Positions 11,201-22,733 of a stretch of 64,000 nucleotides of DNA are shown piece after piece; the stretch's first letter is position 1; each line of letters opens with the position of its first letter. Location of the stretch: assembly GCA_964019135.1 (NCBI GenBank), contig OZ025260.1, positions 34,466,254 to 34,530,253 of the forward strand. The letters run 5' to 3'. Under the pieces are notes generated by a model. That model was not told the origin of the DNA, ran no database searches, and saw only the letters and a list, made by a program, of their open reading frames with translations. The translations under genes and the position numbers were made by a program. This DNA is from Arenicola marina (taxonomy: Eukaryota; Annelida; Polychaeta; Arenicolidae).

Positions 11201-12715
11201 AACACTGTTACTGACGAACAACATGCCCACAGCCGAGAAAACTCCCCACAGGCTCGCACCGGAAATCAAATACGAGTGTGCGCATTGGAAAGGGTGATTT
11301 GGCTTATTGACGGCTGCGTAGCGTGTGCCCTTCGCCACCATTATTTTGTCACCATTTGCTTGGACAACGAGAGCGCCGAGTTCATTCCTTGTGGAAACGG
11401 AAATTAATTATTCAGAAAATAACTAGAAGTACGGTTCACTTTGGAAAATGTTAGACATGTGTTCACCTTTGGGGTTACCCTGTGCCAATGACAACGACAT
11501 CAAGGCGGGCAATCAGTTTTGCGAAATCGCGTATTGATCGTTGATCAAAACCAGGCCATTTGTTTTCGCGTCTGTGGCGACACGCATGGGCCAATCTTGC
11601 GCCACATACAGTTTGCTTTCGCCATTGGCGATGTGGCGAACGGCTAGCGCGCACCCAGGTTTTTGTACTCAATTCAGCCTTCGAAGGTATTTCATTTCAC
11701 TCCCCCTCTGCCCATACTTGTTCTCTCGGACACGATATATCGATAGGATCATCGTCTTCTGTTCCGAAGCTTAACCGAGATAACACGTATTGATCATAAC
11801 AGCTCCTAGTTACCTCAGCACGAGTCGAGCCACTTGGACAGCGGACGTTGAGGTATAACTACAAGAATAACATGCTGACAACACGGAGTTGGCGAGCACA
11901 CTACAACAGTGGCGCTCTTTGTTGAGAATACCGCAGGCCTGATATTTATAGGTATACGGACATTAATAAAAGATGCATAGACACGTATATCGTAAAAAAT
12001 CGTATCGTAAAAAAAAACATATATGCACATAGAGTATATAGATATATATGCATGTACCCTAAAACATATGTTTCCTGTCTCTGTATTGTACATGTTTAGC
12101 CGTCGCACCCGGCAAGCTATAATGGTGTTTTACGAGGTGTGGTGTCTACAGTGAGTGAAGCAATGCAGTCAGTGTGTCTTATATGGTGTGGTGCGGTGTG
12201 AGGTCTGAGGGCCGGGAGCTGACCAAGCACGTCGTGCCGTCCTTGCGGGGTCATCGACTGACTCGCCCGGTATCGACCGAGCAAACAGGACCCACACGGG
12301 AAATAAAAACACCCCTGTGTAGAGAGAGAAAGCGAGTGAGGCTTATATACCCTGCATGAATGATTGGAGGGCCCTTTGAACAGTCCCCTTCGCTGTTTGC
12401 TTGCCGAGGTATCCCTGTCGAGTTATCACAAACATATTTGTTGAGGCACGCAGGTCGTTGTGACACCGCCGCGTCCCTTGGCCGATTTCCGGTCCCGCTC
12501 GTCACATGGTTGGCCGCGACTCAAGTGTTCTGTTTAAATGTTATCCCTCGTTTTTCGCGCGATTGGGATTTGTGGGGAATGATTGAGAAGTAATAAATGG
12601 GTTTAGGTGTTGTGGCGAGATTCACAACCAGGGAATTAGTGGGAGCGAAATTTTGCACCTTTCGACTGACAAAGCCCCCCTCGTGACTGACAAAACATAC
12701 ACCCCCTCTTCCCCC
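8229..12715. other. Intronic non-coding region with repeat relics
   Basis: No supported exon. Contents seen: a weak tRNA-SINE relic around 9085-9225 (B-box-like GGTTCGCGTCCC, then a body with CCAGGATAAAAATCGCC resembling SINE tails elsewhere here); an 11-base G run at 9566-9576; CTTGTC/GACAAG palindrome clusters at 9782-9856 and 10510-10548; a degenerate C-rich repeat at 10137-10440 (separate entry); and AT-rich simple sequence around 11980-12060. A 155-codon minus-strand ORF (10874-11341) has no recognisable domain and is not called. Confidence 0.5.
10137..10440. repeat. Degenerate CACACACCC / GGACCCC tandem repeat
   Basis: Seven to nine poorly conserved units of about 35-40 bp, each roughly CTCACACACACCCAGGACGGACCC followed by a C/T-rich stretch (written here in parts: CTCACACACACCC then AGGACGGACCCC). 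Divergence between units is high, so this is an old array. A 99-codon ORF across it is an artefact. Confidence 0.7.
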
Positions 12716-12942
12716 AGGGGCCGGCGCGACAGCTCATTGGGCTAGAGCGCTCGCATCGAGTGCTCTGGTCACCTGAGACCCTAACGGCACGTGGGTCGGT
12801 GGTTCGAGCCCTGCTGTGGCCATGTCTGTGTGGTCGCAGGATACAGATCCCATGTCTTTCTTCGTAAAGAGTAGGGGGTTACCCCCGGGGACATGGCTTC
12901 ACTCTCCCTTCCTTCTCCCATTGAGGCGATATGACCAACAGT
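12716..12942 (+). mobile_element. tRNA-derived SINE (family A, copy 2)
   Basis: Homologous along its length to the SINE at 4416-4645. Both have an A-box region (CAGCTCATTGG here), GTGCTCTGG, CACCTGAGA, CGGCACGTGGGTCGG and a B box GGTTCGAGCCC (12801-12811), then GTGTGGTCGCAGGAT, CCCATGTC, CTTCGTAAAGAGTA and GAGGCGATATGACCAAC. The A box carries substitutions relative to copy 1 (ATTGG for AGTGG), so transcription may be weakened. It sits inside a CCCCTC/ACTGACAAA-rich degenerate repeat region. Confidence 0.85.
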
Positions 12943-13689
12943 GGTGTTTTTCGCCTGTTTTCTCATTTATCTTTGAGCAGAAACCTATATTTTCTCTCAA
13001 TGTACCCATCTGAGACTGAACGTTTCTCTCTGTCCTCAAGGAAAACAATCCCAGTGATTCCCGCGCCCGGCATCTCAAGCCTCTGGCCCCTTCCCCTATA
13101 AACGTTACATTACTGTTAGGGTATAATTTGGATGCCATTTTTTCACCAAGATATTGTCTCCATGACCACAAATTCGCGTTCTTTTCTCTCACTTCCTTGT
13201 GCCCTATATGGCATGGGCGGGACACCCCACTACTGCAGTAAGGTTGTGCCCCCCCCCCGCCCGCCCCTCCCGGACCTTACAGTAACCAAACACACTTTAC
13301 CCTTCAATACTGGCAGAACATATTTACACGACAGATAGAATACACCTTATCCATCATTATCTCGTTGACAGAACAACCCTTTTTCCACTGGACTGTAATA
13401 ACACAACCCCTCTCAACATACCTTACCCTCTGTTGAAAACACGTTACCCTTCTCGACTGAACATTTATCGGTGTAATGAGACTACACACATTGGAGCCCC
13501 CCTCCCGTTAGCTGATAGAACAAGCGCCCTGTTTCCTGACACAACACACGTGACCCCTCTCAGCTGACTAAACACATTTTAAAGGTGTCAAATGACCAAC
13601 ACGTTTGAGCCCCCCTCTTCTTGGCTGACAGAACAAACGCCCTCTTCACTGACACAACACCCGTTATCCTTCGTTACTGGCAAAGGACA
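12943..13689. repeat. Degenerate precursor of the 28-bp repeat
   Basis: Imperfect blocks such as CTGACAGAACAA, CCCCTCT and ACACACGTGACCCC recur irregularly, most clearly from about 13490. They look like diverged relatives of the regular 28-bp array that follows. Around 13246 is a run of C. No exon is visible. Confidence 0.5.
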
Positions 13690-13945
13690 CACGATCCCTC
13701 TTTACTGACAAGTGCATGTGACCCCACTTTACTGACAAAGCCTGCGTGACCCCACTTTACTGACAAGGCACACGTGACCCCTCTTTACTGACAAAGCACA
13801 CGTGACCTCTCTTTACTGACAAAGCCCACGTGACACCACTTTACTGACAAAGCACACGTGACCTCTCTTTACTGACAAAGCCCACGTGACCCCACTTTAC
13901 TGACAAAGCACACGTGACCTCTCTTTACCGTGATTGACAAGGCAG
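13690..13945. repeat. 28-bp minisatellite with CACGTGAC cores
   Basis: About nine units of 28 bp. Each reads CTTTACTGACAAAG, then C(A/C)CACGTGACC, then (C/T)CT or CCA. Six successive units contain the E-box CACGTG, always followed by AC; a seventh CACGTGAC lies outside at about 13550. The unit alternates between ACACGTGACCTCTC and CCACGTGACCCCAC forms, giving a 56-bp two-unit pattern. It lies about 1.8 kb upstream of the first visible kinase exon. Confidence 0.85.
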
Positions 13946-15757
13946 ACTAAACCCATCAATCTTGACTGACATATAACATGCATTATCAATCTCACTAGAG
14001 AACCCATGTTTCAATCTCAACTCCTAACTGCCACATTCGATGAACACCTACTCCATTGCAGTGTCAAACACTCAGAGGCGGTGCGTTGAGCTACCGTAAT
14101 TCTTAGAAATATTCTACAATAACTTGCCGCCATTCAAAGTCAAATCTACGAAGAATCTAGCAAAACCTAATATATGGTATATTAATATGTCTCTTAATGG
14201 TGCCGTTTTCGCTTGAAGATGTTTTCATATATATCTTATTTACCCTTAATCTTAAAATGTTTAACCTCATCATAATATTTGATTTGCACATTTGAGGGAA
14301 TTAACTCATTTACAGTTATAAATATACTGCTTTGTTAAATATATTGACCGAAAATAATGCGGTAAACGCGTGTGATCAGTTATGTTTTTTCCCTAACTAT
14401 ATATAAAGATCTGTTTTGTTCTATGTAGAGATACACACGTGGATACATATTTAGTTTATATATCTGTATACTTGTGGAAGTAATAAGCCGTTCATTGTAA
14501 GGGATTATGGCCCTGCGGTCAGATTAGTTAGTGGCTTATGTGGGGTTGAACTCAATCTGACGGGAGCGGCCCACATCTATGTACAGCAAGTGTTACGGGT
14601 TAATACATATTTTTTGCCACGTTATGCCGTCACACGCTACGGCAATACGAAACAGGGCGCTGATCGGCTCTGATTCTGCCGCGGCAGTGCGTGGGGGAGG
14701 TGGGTGAGGGTGGGATGGGGGGTAACGCGGGGTAGAGAAGAGGGGGGGGGGCGGGTAAGATGGGGTGGAAAGGGGGAGGTATGATGGGGTGGGATGGTGA
14801 AAGGGTGGGAGTTGGTGGCCAGGTCAGGTTAGGTACGTCTGACTGGTCGGCATGCATTGGGCCTCTCACGTGTTTAATTGACGCTGGTTGCCTGTTCTCC
14901 AGGTGATACATCACTCACTACTGCCTCATTGATTAAATAGAAGGGTAGTACAGTGGGGTGGCGGGGAGGAGGCGGGGTGGGGTGAGCAGTGACCGAGCGA
15001 AGGATTCCAGTCGGGGGGTAGCAGTGTGATGGTGAAGGCCGAGCGGTTAAGTTCTTCGGTCAGTCGATTGATCTGTGATCTGTGCCGGTCCCTGATTGGC
15101 TGGGTTGAGGCCTGGTTGTGGCAGTAAACTGCAGCCGTAATCTCGGTGGTGCAGGTCAAACATGACACGTTCTGTCGACTGTATAACGAATAGGATTCGT
15201 CCAAACGCCCTATGAATCCGCCGTTAATGTGTTTGTTATATTTGTAATTGTCAAACCGATCTTGAAATTAACATTTGACGGCGTGATTTTAATTATATAT
15301 TTAAATGGAATTGTCTTAACTTATCAGCACGTTGAAAAAGTATTCATGTTATAATTGTGATACATTGGCTATAGTTTTGTTTTGTTTTTATCGCCGAGAC
15401 TGCCATTATAGGATATGATATCACTTAATTTTTTAGTATCGCCATGTTGCAATAATGTTGCGATTTCCCGTCATCACATCGACAGAAATACAATTTTTAG
15501 ATCCACGTAGTTTTAATTGACTGCAAATTATACCGCTCGATACCACGACAACACCTGTACCTAGCAACCTGTATGGCAACGAAGATTATTATAAAAACAT
15601 TATGCTTTCATCGAAGTATGATGTGAAGATCAACTGTTTTGCAGAATGGATTCTACGTTTACATCTTTTCGCACGTACTTGTATGTGTGTTTGTGTATTG
15701 ATCAACTGTTTTGTCAATTCAGTTTCACGTGATTCATCTTTCTTCTTGTTTCCCCAG
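13946..15757. other. Intron sequence upstream of first visible exon
   Basis: No exon recognised before 15758. A G-rich block at about 14690-14820 (repeated GGTGGG, GGGATGGGG, GGGGGGG) could form G-quadruplexes on the + strand. The rest is ordinary AT-rich intron, ending in the pyrimidine-rich acceptor CTTCTTGTTTCCCCAG at 15742-15757. The N-terminal exon with the glycine-rich loop of the kinase was looked for and not found. Confidence 0.5.
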
Positions 15758-15803
15758 GACTCCGGAGAAATGGTTGCGATCAAGAAGTTCAAGGACAGTG
15801 AAG
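15758..15803 (+). CDS. CDKL5: CDKL5-like kinase, beta-3 lysine exon
   Basis: A 46-nt exon with acceptor TTTCCCCAG and donor GTACGG, starting in phase 0 and ending one base into a codon. It encodes DSGEMVAIKKFKDSE. The VAIK lysine (codon 15782-15784) is the ATP-anchoring beta-3 residue, equivalent to Lys42 of human CDKL5. Residue content and exon ends match the vertebrate gene, where the same short exon ends in KDSE. The upstream exon with the start codon and glycine loop is not in the window. This is a nucleocytoplasmic and ciliary CMGC-group serine/threonine kinase in vertebrates. The identification rests on all kinase exons taken together. Confidence 0.88.
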
Positions 15804-15870
15804 GTACGGCTTATAAATATCTTTATATTTGCACCTGTGCGTATGCCGGGCCCCTTGGTAACAGCTTTAT

Positions 15871-18800
15871 GCATACGTCGTGCCCTCTGTACCGGCTTTA
15901 CCCATACGCCCTGCCCTCTGTACCGGCTTTATCCATACGCCCTGCCCTCTGTACTGGCTTCACCCATACGTAGTGCCCTCTGTACCGGCTTTGTCCATAC
16001 GCCATGCCCTCTGTACCGGCTTTATCCATACGCCCTGCCCTCTGTACCGGCTTTATCCATACGCCCTGCCCTCTGTACTGGCTTCACCCATACGTAGTGC
16101 CCTCTGTACCGGCTTTGTCCATACGCCATGCCCTCTGTACCGGCTTTATGCATAGGTCGTGCCCTCTGTACCGGCTTTATCCATAGGTCGTGCCCTCTGT
16201 ACCGGGTTTATCCATACGTCGTGCCATCTGTACCGGCTTTATGCATAGGTCGGGCCCTCTGTACCGGCTTAATGCATAGGTCGTGCCCTCTGTACCGGCT
16301 TTATCCATACGTCGTGCCATCTGTACCGGGTTTATCCATACGTCGTGCCATCTGTACCGGCTTTATGCATAGGTCGGGCCCTCTGTACCGGCTTAATGCA
16401 TAGGTCGTGCCCTCTGTAGCGGCTTAATGCATAGGTCGTGCCATCTGTACCGGCTTTATGCATAGGTCGTGCCCTCTGTACCGGCTTTATCCATAGGTCG
16501 TGCCCTCTGTACCGGGTTTATCCATACGTCGTGCCATCTGTACCGGCTTTATGCATAGGTCGGGCCCTCTGTACCGGCTTAATGCATAGGTCGTGCCCTC
16601 TGTAGCGGCTTAATGCATAGGTCGTGCCATCTGTACCGGCTTTATGCATAGGTCGTGCCCTCTGTACCGGCTTTATCCATAGGTCGTGCCATCTGTACCG
16701 GCTTTATCCATAGGTCGTGCCCTCTGTACCGGGTTTATCCATACGTCGTGCCATCTGTACCGGCTTTATGCATAGGTCGGGCCCTCTGTACCGGCTTAAT
16801 GCATAGGTCGTGCCCTCTGTAGCGGCTTTATCCATACGTCCTACTCTCTGTACCGGCTTTACCCATACGTCGTGCCCTCTGTACCGGCTTTACCCATACG
16901 TCGTGCCCTATGTACCGGCTTTATCCATACGTCCTACTCTCTGTACCGGCTTTACCCATACGCCCTGCCCTCTGTACCGGTTTACCCATACGTCGTGCCC
17001 TCTGTACCGGCTTTACCCATACGTCGTGCCCTCTGTACCGGCTTTACCCATACGACGTGCCCTCTGTACCGGCTTTACCCATACGATGTGCCCTCTGTAC
17101 CGGCTTTACCCATACGCCCTGCCCTCTGTACCGGCTTTACCCATACGTCGGGCCCTCTGTACCGGTTTATCCATACGTCGTGCCCTCTGTACCGGTTTAT
17201 CCATACGTCGTGCCCTCTGTACCGGCTTTACCCATACGTCGGGCCCTATGTACCGGCTTTACCCATACGTCGGGCCCTCTGTACCGGTTTATCCATACGT
17301 CCTACTCTCTGTACCGGCTTTACCCATACGTCGTGCCCTCTGTACCGGCTTTACCCATACGTCGTGCCCTCTGTACTGGCTTCACCCATACGTCGTGCCC
17401 TCTGTACTGGCTTCACCCATACGTCGTGCCCTCTGTACCGGCTTTATCCATACGTCGTGCCCTATGTACCGGCTTTACCCATACGTCGTGCCCTCTGTAC
17501 CGGCTTTATCCATACGTCGTGCCCTCTGTACCGGCTTTATCCATACGTTGTGCCCTATGTACCGGCTTCACCCATACGTCGTGCCCTCTGTACCGGCTTT
17601 ACCCATACGTCGTGCCCTCTGTACCGGCTTTACCCATACGTCGGGCCCTATGTACCGGCTTTACCCATGCGTCGGGCCCTCTGTACCGGTTTATCCATAC
17701 GTCCTACTCTCTGTACCGGCTTTACCCATACGTCGTGCCCTCTGTACCGGCTTTACCCATACGTCGTGCCCTCTGTACTGGCTTCACCCATACGTCGTGC
17801 CCTCTGTACTGGCTTCACCCATACGTCGTGCCCTCTGTACCGGCTTTATCCATACGTCGTGCCCTATGTACCGGCTTTACCCATACGTCGTGCCCTCTGT
17901 ACCGGCTTTATCCATACGTCGTGCCCTCTGTACCGGCTTTATCCATACGTTGTGCCCTATGTACCGGCTTCACCCATACGTCGTGCCCTCTGTACCGGCT
18001 TTACCCATACGTCGTGCCCTCTGTACCGGTTTTACCCATACGTCGGGCCCTATGTACCGGCTTTACCCATACGTCGGGCCCTCTGTACCGGTTTATCCAT
18101 ACGTCCTACTCTCTGTACCGGCTTTACCCATACGTCCTGCCCTCTGTACCGGCTTTACCCATACGTCGTGCCCTCTGTACCGGCTTTACCCATACGTCGT
18201 GCCCTCTGTACTGGCTTCACCCATACGTCGTGCCCTCTGTACTGGCTTCACCCATACGTCGTGCCCTCTGTACCGGCTTTATCCATACGTCCTGCCCTCT
18301 GTACCGGCTTTACCCATACGTCGTGCCCTCTGTACCGGCTTTACCCATACGTCGTGCCCTCTGTACTGGCTTCACCCATACGTCGTGCCCTCTGTACCGG
18401 CTTTATCCATACGTCGTGCCCTATGTACCGGCTTTACCCATACGTCGTGCCCTCTGTACCGGCTTTATCCATACGTCGTGCCCTCTGTACCGGCTTTACC
18501 CATACGTCGGGCCCTATGTACCGGCTTTACCCATACGTCGGGCCCTCTGTACCGGTTTATCCATACGTCCTACTCTCTGTACCGGCTTTACCCATACGTC
18601 CTGCCCTCTGTACCGGCTTTACCCATACGTCGTGCCCTCTGTACCGGCTTTACCCATACGTCGTGCCCTCTGTACTGGCTTCACCCATACGTCGTGCCCT
18701 CTGTACTGGCTTCACCCATACGTCGTGCCCTCTGTACCGGCTTTATCCATACGTCGTGCCCTATGTACCGGCTTTACCCATACGTCGTGCCCTCTGTACC

Positions 18801-20955
18801 GGGTTATCCATACGTCGTGCCCTCTGTACCGGCTTCACCCATACGTCGTGCCCTCTGTACCGGCTTTACCCATACGTCGTGCCCTGTGTACCGGCTTTAT
18901 CCATACGTCGTGCCCTCTGTACTGGCTTCACCCATACGTCGTGCCCTCTGTACCGGCTTTACCCATACGTCGTGCCCTCTGTACCGGCTTTACCCATACG
19001 TCGTGCCCTCTGTACTGGCTTCACCCATACGTCATGCCCTCTGTACTGGCTTCACCCATACGTCGTGCCCTCTGTACCGGCTTTATCCATACGTCGTGCC
19101 CTCTGTACCGGCTTTATCCATACGTCGTGCCCTATGTACCGGCTTTATCCATACGTCGTGCCCTATGTACCGGCTTTACCCATACGTCGTGCCCTCTGTA
19201 CCGGCTTTATCCATACGTCGTGCCCTCTGTACCGGCTTTATCCATACGTCGGGCCCTCTGTACCGGCTTTATCCATACATCGTGCCCTATGTACCGGCTT
19301 TACCCATACGTCGTGCCCTCTGTACCGGCTTTATCCATACGTCGTGCCCTCTGTACCGGCTTTATCCATACGTCGTGCCCTATGTACCGGCTTCACCCAT
19401 ACGTCGTGCCCTCTGTACCGGCTTTACCCATACGTCGTGCCCTCTGTACCGGCTTTACCCATACGTCGGGCCCTATGTACCGGCTTTACCCATACGTCGG
19501 GCCCTCTGTACCGGTTTATCCATACGTCCTACTCTCTGTACCGGCTTTACCCATACGTCCTGCCCTCTGTACCGGCTTTACCCATACGTCGTGCCCTCTG
19601 TACCGGCTTCACTCATACGTCGTGCCCTCTGTACTGGCTTCACCCATACGTCGTGCCCTCTGTACTGGCTTCACCCATACGTCGTGCCCTCTGTACCGGC
19701 TTTACCCATACGTCGGGCCCTATGTACCGGCTTTACCCATACGACGTGCCCTCTGTACTGGCTTCACCCATACGTCGGGCCCTCTGTACCGGCTTTACCC
19801 ATACGTCGGGCCCTCTGTACCGGCTTCACCCATGCGTCGTGCCCTCTGTACCGGCTTTACCCATACGCCCTGCCCTCTGTACCGGCTTTATCCATACGTC
19901 GTGCCCTCTGTACCGGCTTCACCCATACGTCGTGCCCTCTGTACCGGATTTATCCATACGTCGTGCCCTCTGTACTGGCTTCACCCATACGTCGTGCCCT
20001 CTGTACCGGCTTTACCCATACGTCGGGCCCTATGTACCGGCTTTACCCATACGACGTGCCCTCTGTACTGGCTTCACCCATACGTCGTGCCCTCTGTACC
20101 GGCTTTACCCATACGTCGTGCCCTCTGTACTGGCTTCACCCATACGTCGTGCCCTCTGTACTGGCTTCACCCATACGTCGTGCCCTCTGTACCGGCTTTA
20201 TCCATACGTCGTGCCCTCTGTACCGGCTTTATCCATACGTCGTGCCCTCTGTACCGGCTTTATGCATAGGTCGGGCCCTCTGTACCGGCTTTATGCATAG
20301 GTCGGGCCCTCTGTACCGGCTTTATGCATACGTCGTGCCCTCTGTACCGGCTTTACCCATACGTCGTGTCCTCTGTACCGGCTTTACCCATACGTCGTGC
20401 CCTGTGTACCGGCTTTATCCATACGTCGTGCCCTCTGTACCGGCTTATCCATACGTCGTGCCCTCTGTACCGGCTTTACCCATACGTCGTGCCCTCTGTA
20501 CCGGCTTTACCCATACGCCCTGCCCTCTGTACTGGTTTACCCATACGTCGTGCCCTCTGTACCGGCTTTACCCATACGTCGTGCCCTCTGTACCGGCTTT
20601 ATCGATACGTCGTGCCCTCTGTACCGGCTTTACCCATACGCCCTGCCCTCTGTACCGGTTTACCCATACGTCGTGCCCTCTGTACCGGCTTTATCGATAC
20701 GTCGTGCCCTCTGTACCGGCTTTATCGATACGTCGTGCCCTCTGTACCGGCTTTATCTATACGTCGTGTCCTCTGTACCGGCTTTACCCATACGTCGTGC
20801 CCTCTGTACCGGTTTACCCATACGTCGTGTCCTCTGTACCGGCTTTACCCATACGTCGTGCCCTCTGTACCGGCCTTATCTATACGTCGTGTCCTCTGTA
20901 CCGGCTTTACCCATACGTCGTGTCCTCTGTACCGGCCTTATCTATACGTCGTACC
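15871..20955. repeat. 31-bp minisatellite array, ~164 copies
   Basis: Head-to-tail copies of a 31-bp unit made of CCATACGTCG, TGCCCTCTGT and ACCGGCTTTAC. Common variants: CGCCC for CGTCG, TACTGGCTTCAC, and at 16140-16830 and again at 20260-20310 a GCATAGGTCG form. Some units lose one base (ACCGGTTTA). A TCCTACTCTCT variant marks higher-order blocks; it recurs at 17301, 17703 and 18105 (402 bp apart), then at 18569 and 19528. The unit length is not a multiple of three and the unit has no stop in any forward frame, so all three forward frames stay open for more than 1,100 codons. These are repeat artefacts lying in an intron, not genes. Confidence 0.96.
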
Positions 20956-22733
20956 GCCTCACGATTAGTTCCGCTACCAGATCGGTAGATACCTGTTTTT
21001 GCTGGAGTATGTTTGCTCTCCCTCTTCAGTGTGAAAACATGATCAACATGTCTTATCACCTTATTCCTTTTATCTATGGTGCTCTCAGGTTGTATGATAT
21101 CATAGTGTAATCATAATTTGCGTTATTGCATGAATAATAATTTTGGGAACAATACTAAGAATTATTATTTTGTAGTTCTTATGTGTTACTCTACAGTCAC
21201 TTGTCAACTTTTCTCGTGAATAACTGATATAGTGCCAACCTGTTTATTTCTTTCACCTTTTGAAATCCGACCCTTAGTTTTACGGTGACGTTTACATCAT
21301 GTAATCTGGGATACCATTGTATGCGTGGGTCTGTCCGGTGTCGCTGTGTGGACTACCGCCTCTGGAGTTGTCTTGCGGGGGTAGTTTTGACGCGTACGTC
21401 CAGCGTCACGACCGCGGAAACAGGATATCTATATGTAGCAATGGCATGTCAGCCTGGTGCCAACAATGCCAAATCATATCGTAAATCACCATTGGGCGGC
21501 AGGGGGGGGGGGGGGGCTGGGTGCCACGTGTGGGTATATCGTCACAGTAACTGCACCCCGTGCATGCATACTACCTTGGTATCTAGGGCACTTTCGAACG
21601 GCGAAAGGAGCGGCGGTGTCTCACCGCAAGCTCCTTGGGGCCGTGTTATATCGATCGCTACCCCCACAGTGCTAGGTGCCTGAGCCGGTCCCCCTGAGCT
21701 TGGGCGTATCACTCCTGACCCTGAGAGGAAGCCCCACCGCATGTCTCACCCCGCCACCCTCATTCGCGGACCTCTTTTTGTGTTCAGAGTCAGCTTTGGT
21801 TGTTGCTAACGTCAACATAAACAGATCTCTGTCTCGCGCGCCCGGCCGCTATACGTTCTTCTTATTGTATTTCTGAGTGACCTTCACTTGTGACCTTGTT
21901 CGCGGTGGGCGCGGCACGCAATGGACGATGAATAATGTTATTAGTCAGAATGGACTTGATATTTATAGCACAGCGTCATGAATAATAATACATATATACA
22001 GTTTACTGATCAAAAGCAGAACAATGAAATACTGAGATATGTTATTGTGAGCTTCAGCACAGACACAATCAATTATCGTGTAATTTATGATACTTATATA
22101 TACTAAACATAATACGATGGAGATTTCTGCATTCTGTTATCTCAAACATAATCTTTCTTTTTTTGGCATCTAGACAATTGCATTGCACTTTCTCAGTATG
22201 CCCTGCCGAGCCGAGCGGCGGAAGTTGGGTCGCTGCCATACATTGTGTGTTGTAATTTTGAATATTAGGCCGGCATTTTCCCGTTATTCTAGGCCGATGC
22301 ATTCATTACCAAACTAATCTAGGTTTGCTTACGATGCGCGAGGTCTACTTTTCAATTTTGGTCTTTTCAAAATTGCTCGATTATTGTGAATTTCGGAACA
22401 GTTGTTGCGCGCCAAAATCATGCCAGAATCTAAAATTGTTGCTTTTTAAAGCCTGATTAGTGCGTGTATTGTTTATTCTCATCACTTAGTTATCACTAGA
22501 ATATATTGCCTCTAGCCTGCTCAGCATCCCTAAAATAGTGCAATAGACCGGTGAACTACACACAAATCTGTGACGTAGTTCACATAGCTATCGGTCAGCT
22601 GTCAAGCCAAAAATAGTTTTTCTGGCAGGTTTACCCATACATCTTTAAGCCTATGTTACAGTTTTGTTATATGGGAATGCTAATCCTGCATTTCAGTGTA
22701 CTATGCAGAAACTACTGTTCGAATAGCTTTATC

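Noticed and set aside
10874..11341. Minus-strand ORF of 155 codons in non-repetitive sequence
   Set aside because: No recognisable domain, no homology I can name, and ORFs of this length are expected by chance in 64 kb; a protein database search would decide.
1..15757. Kinase N-terminal exon with glycine-rich loop
   Set aside because: Looked for GEGAYG-type coding sequence with splice sites and found none; presumed left of the window.
16810..20988. Forward ORFs of 1,392, 1,142 and 1,119 codons
   Set aside because: All three frames of one 31-bp tandem repeat inside an intron; the ORFs exist because the unit has no stop codon.
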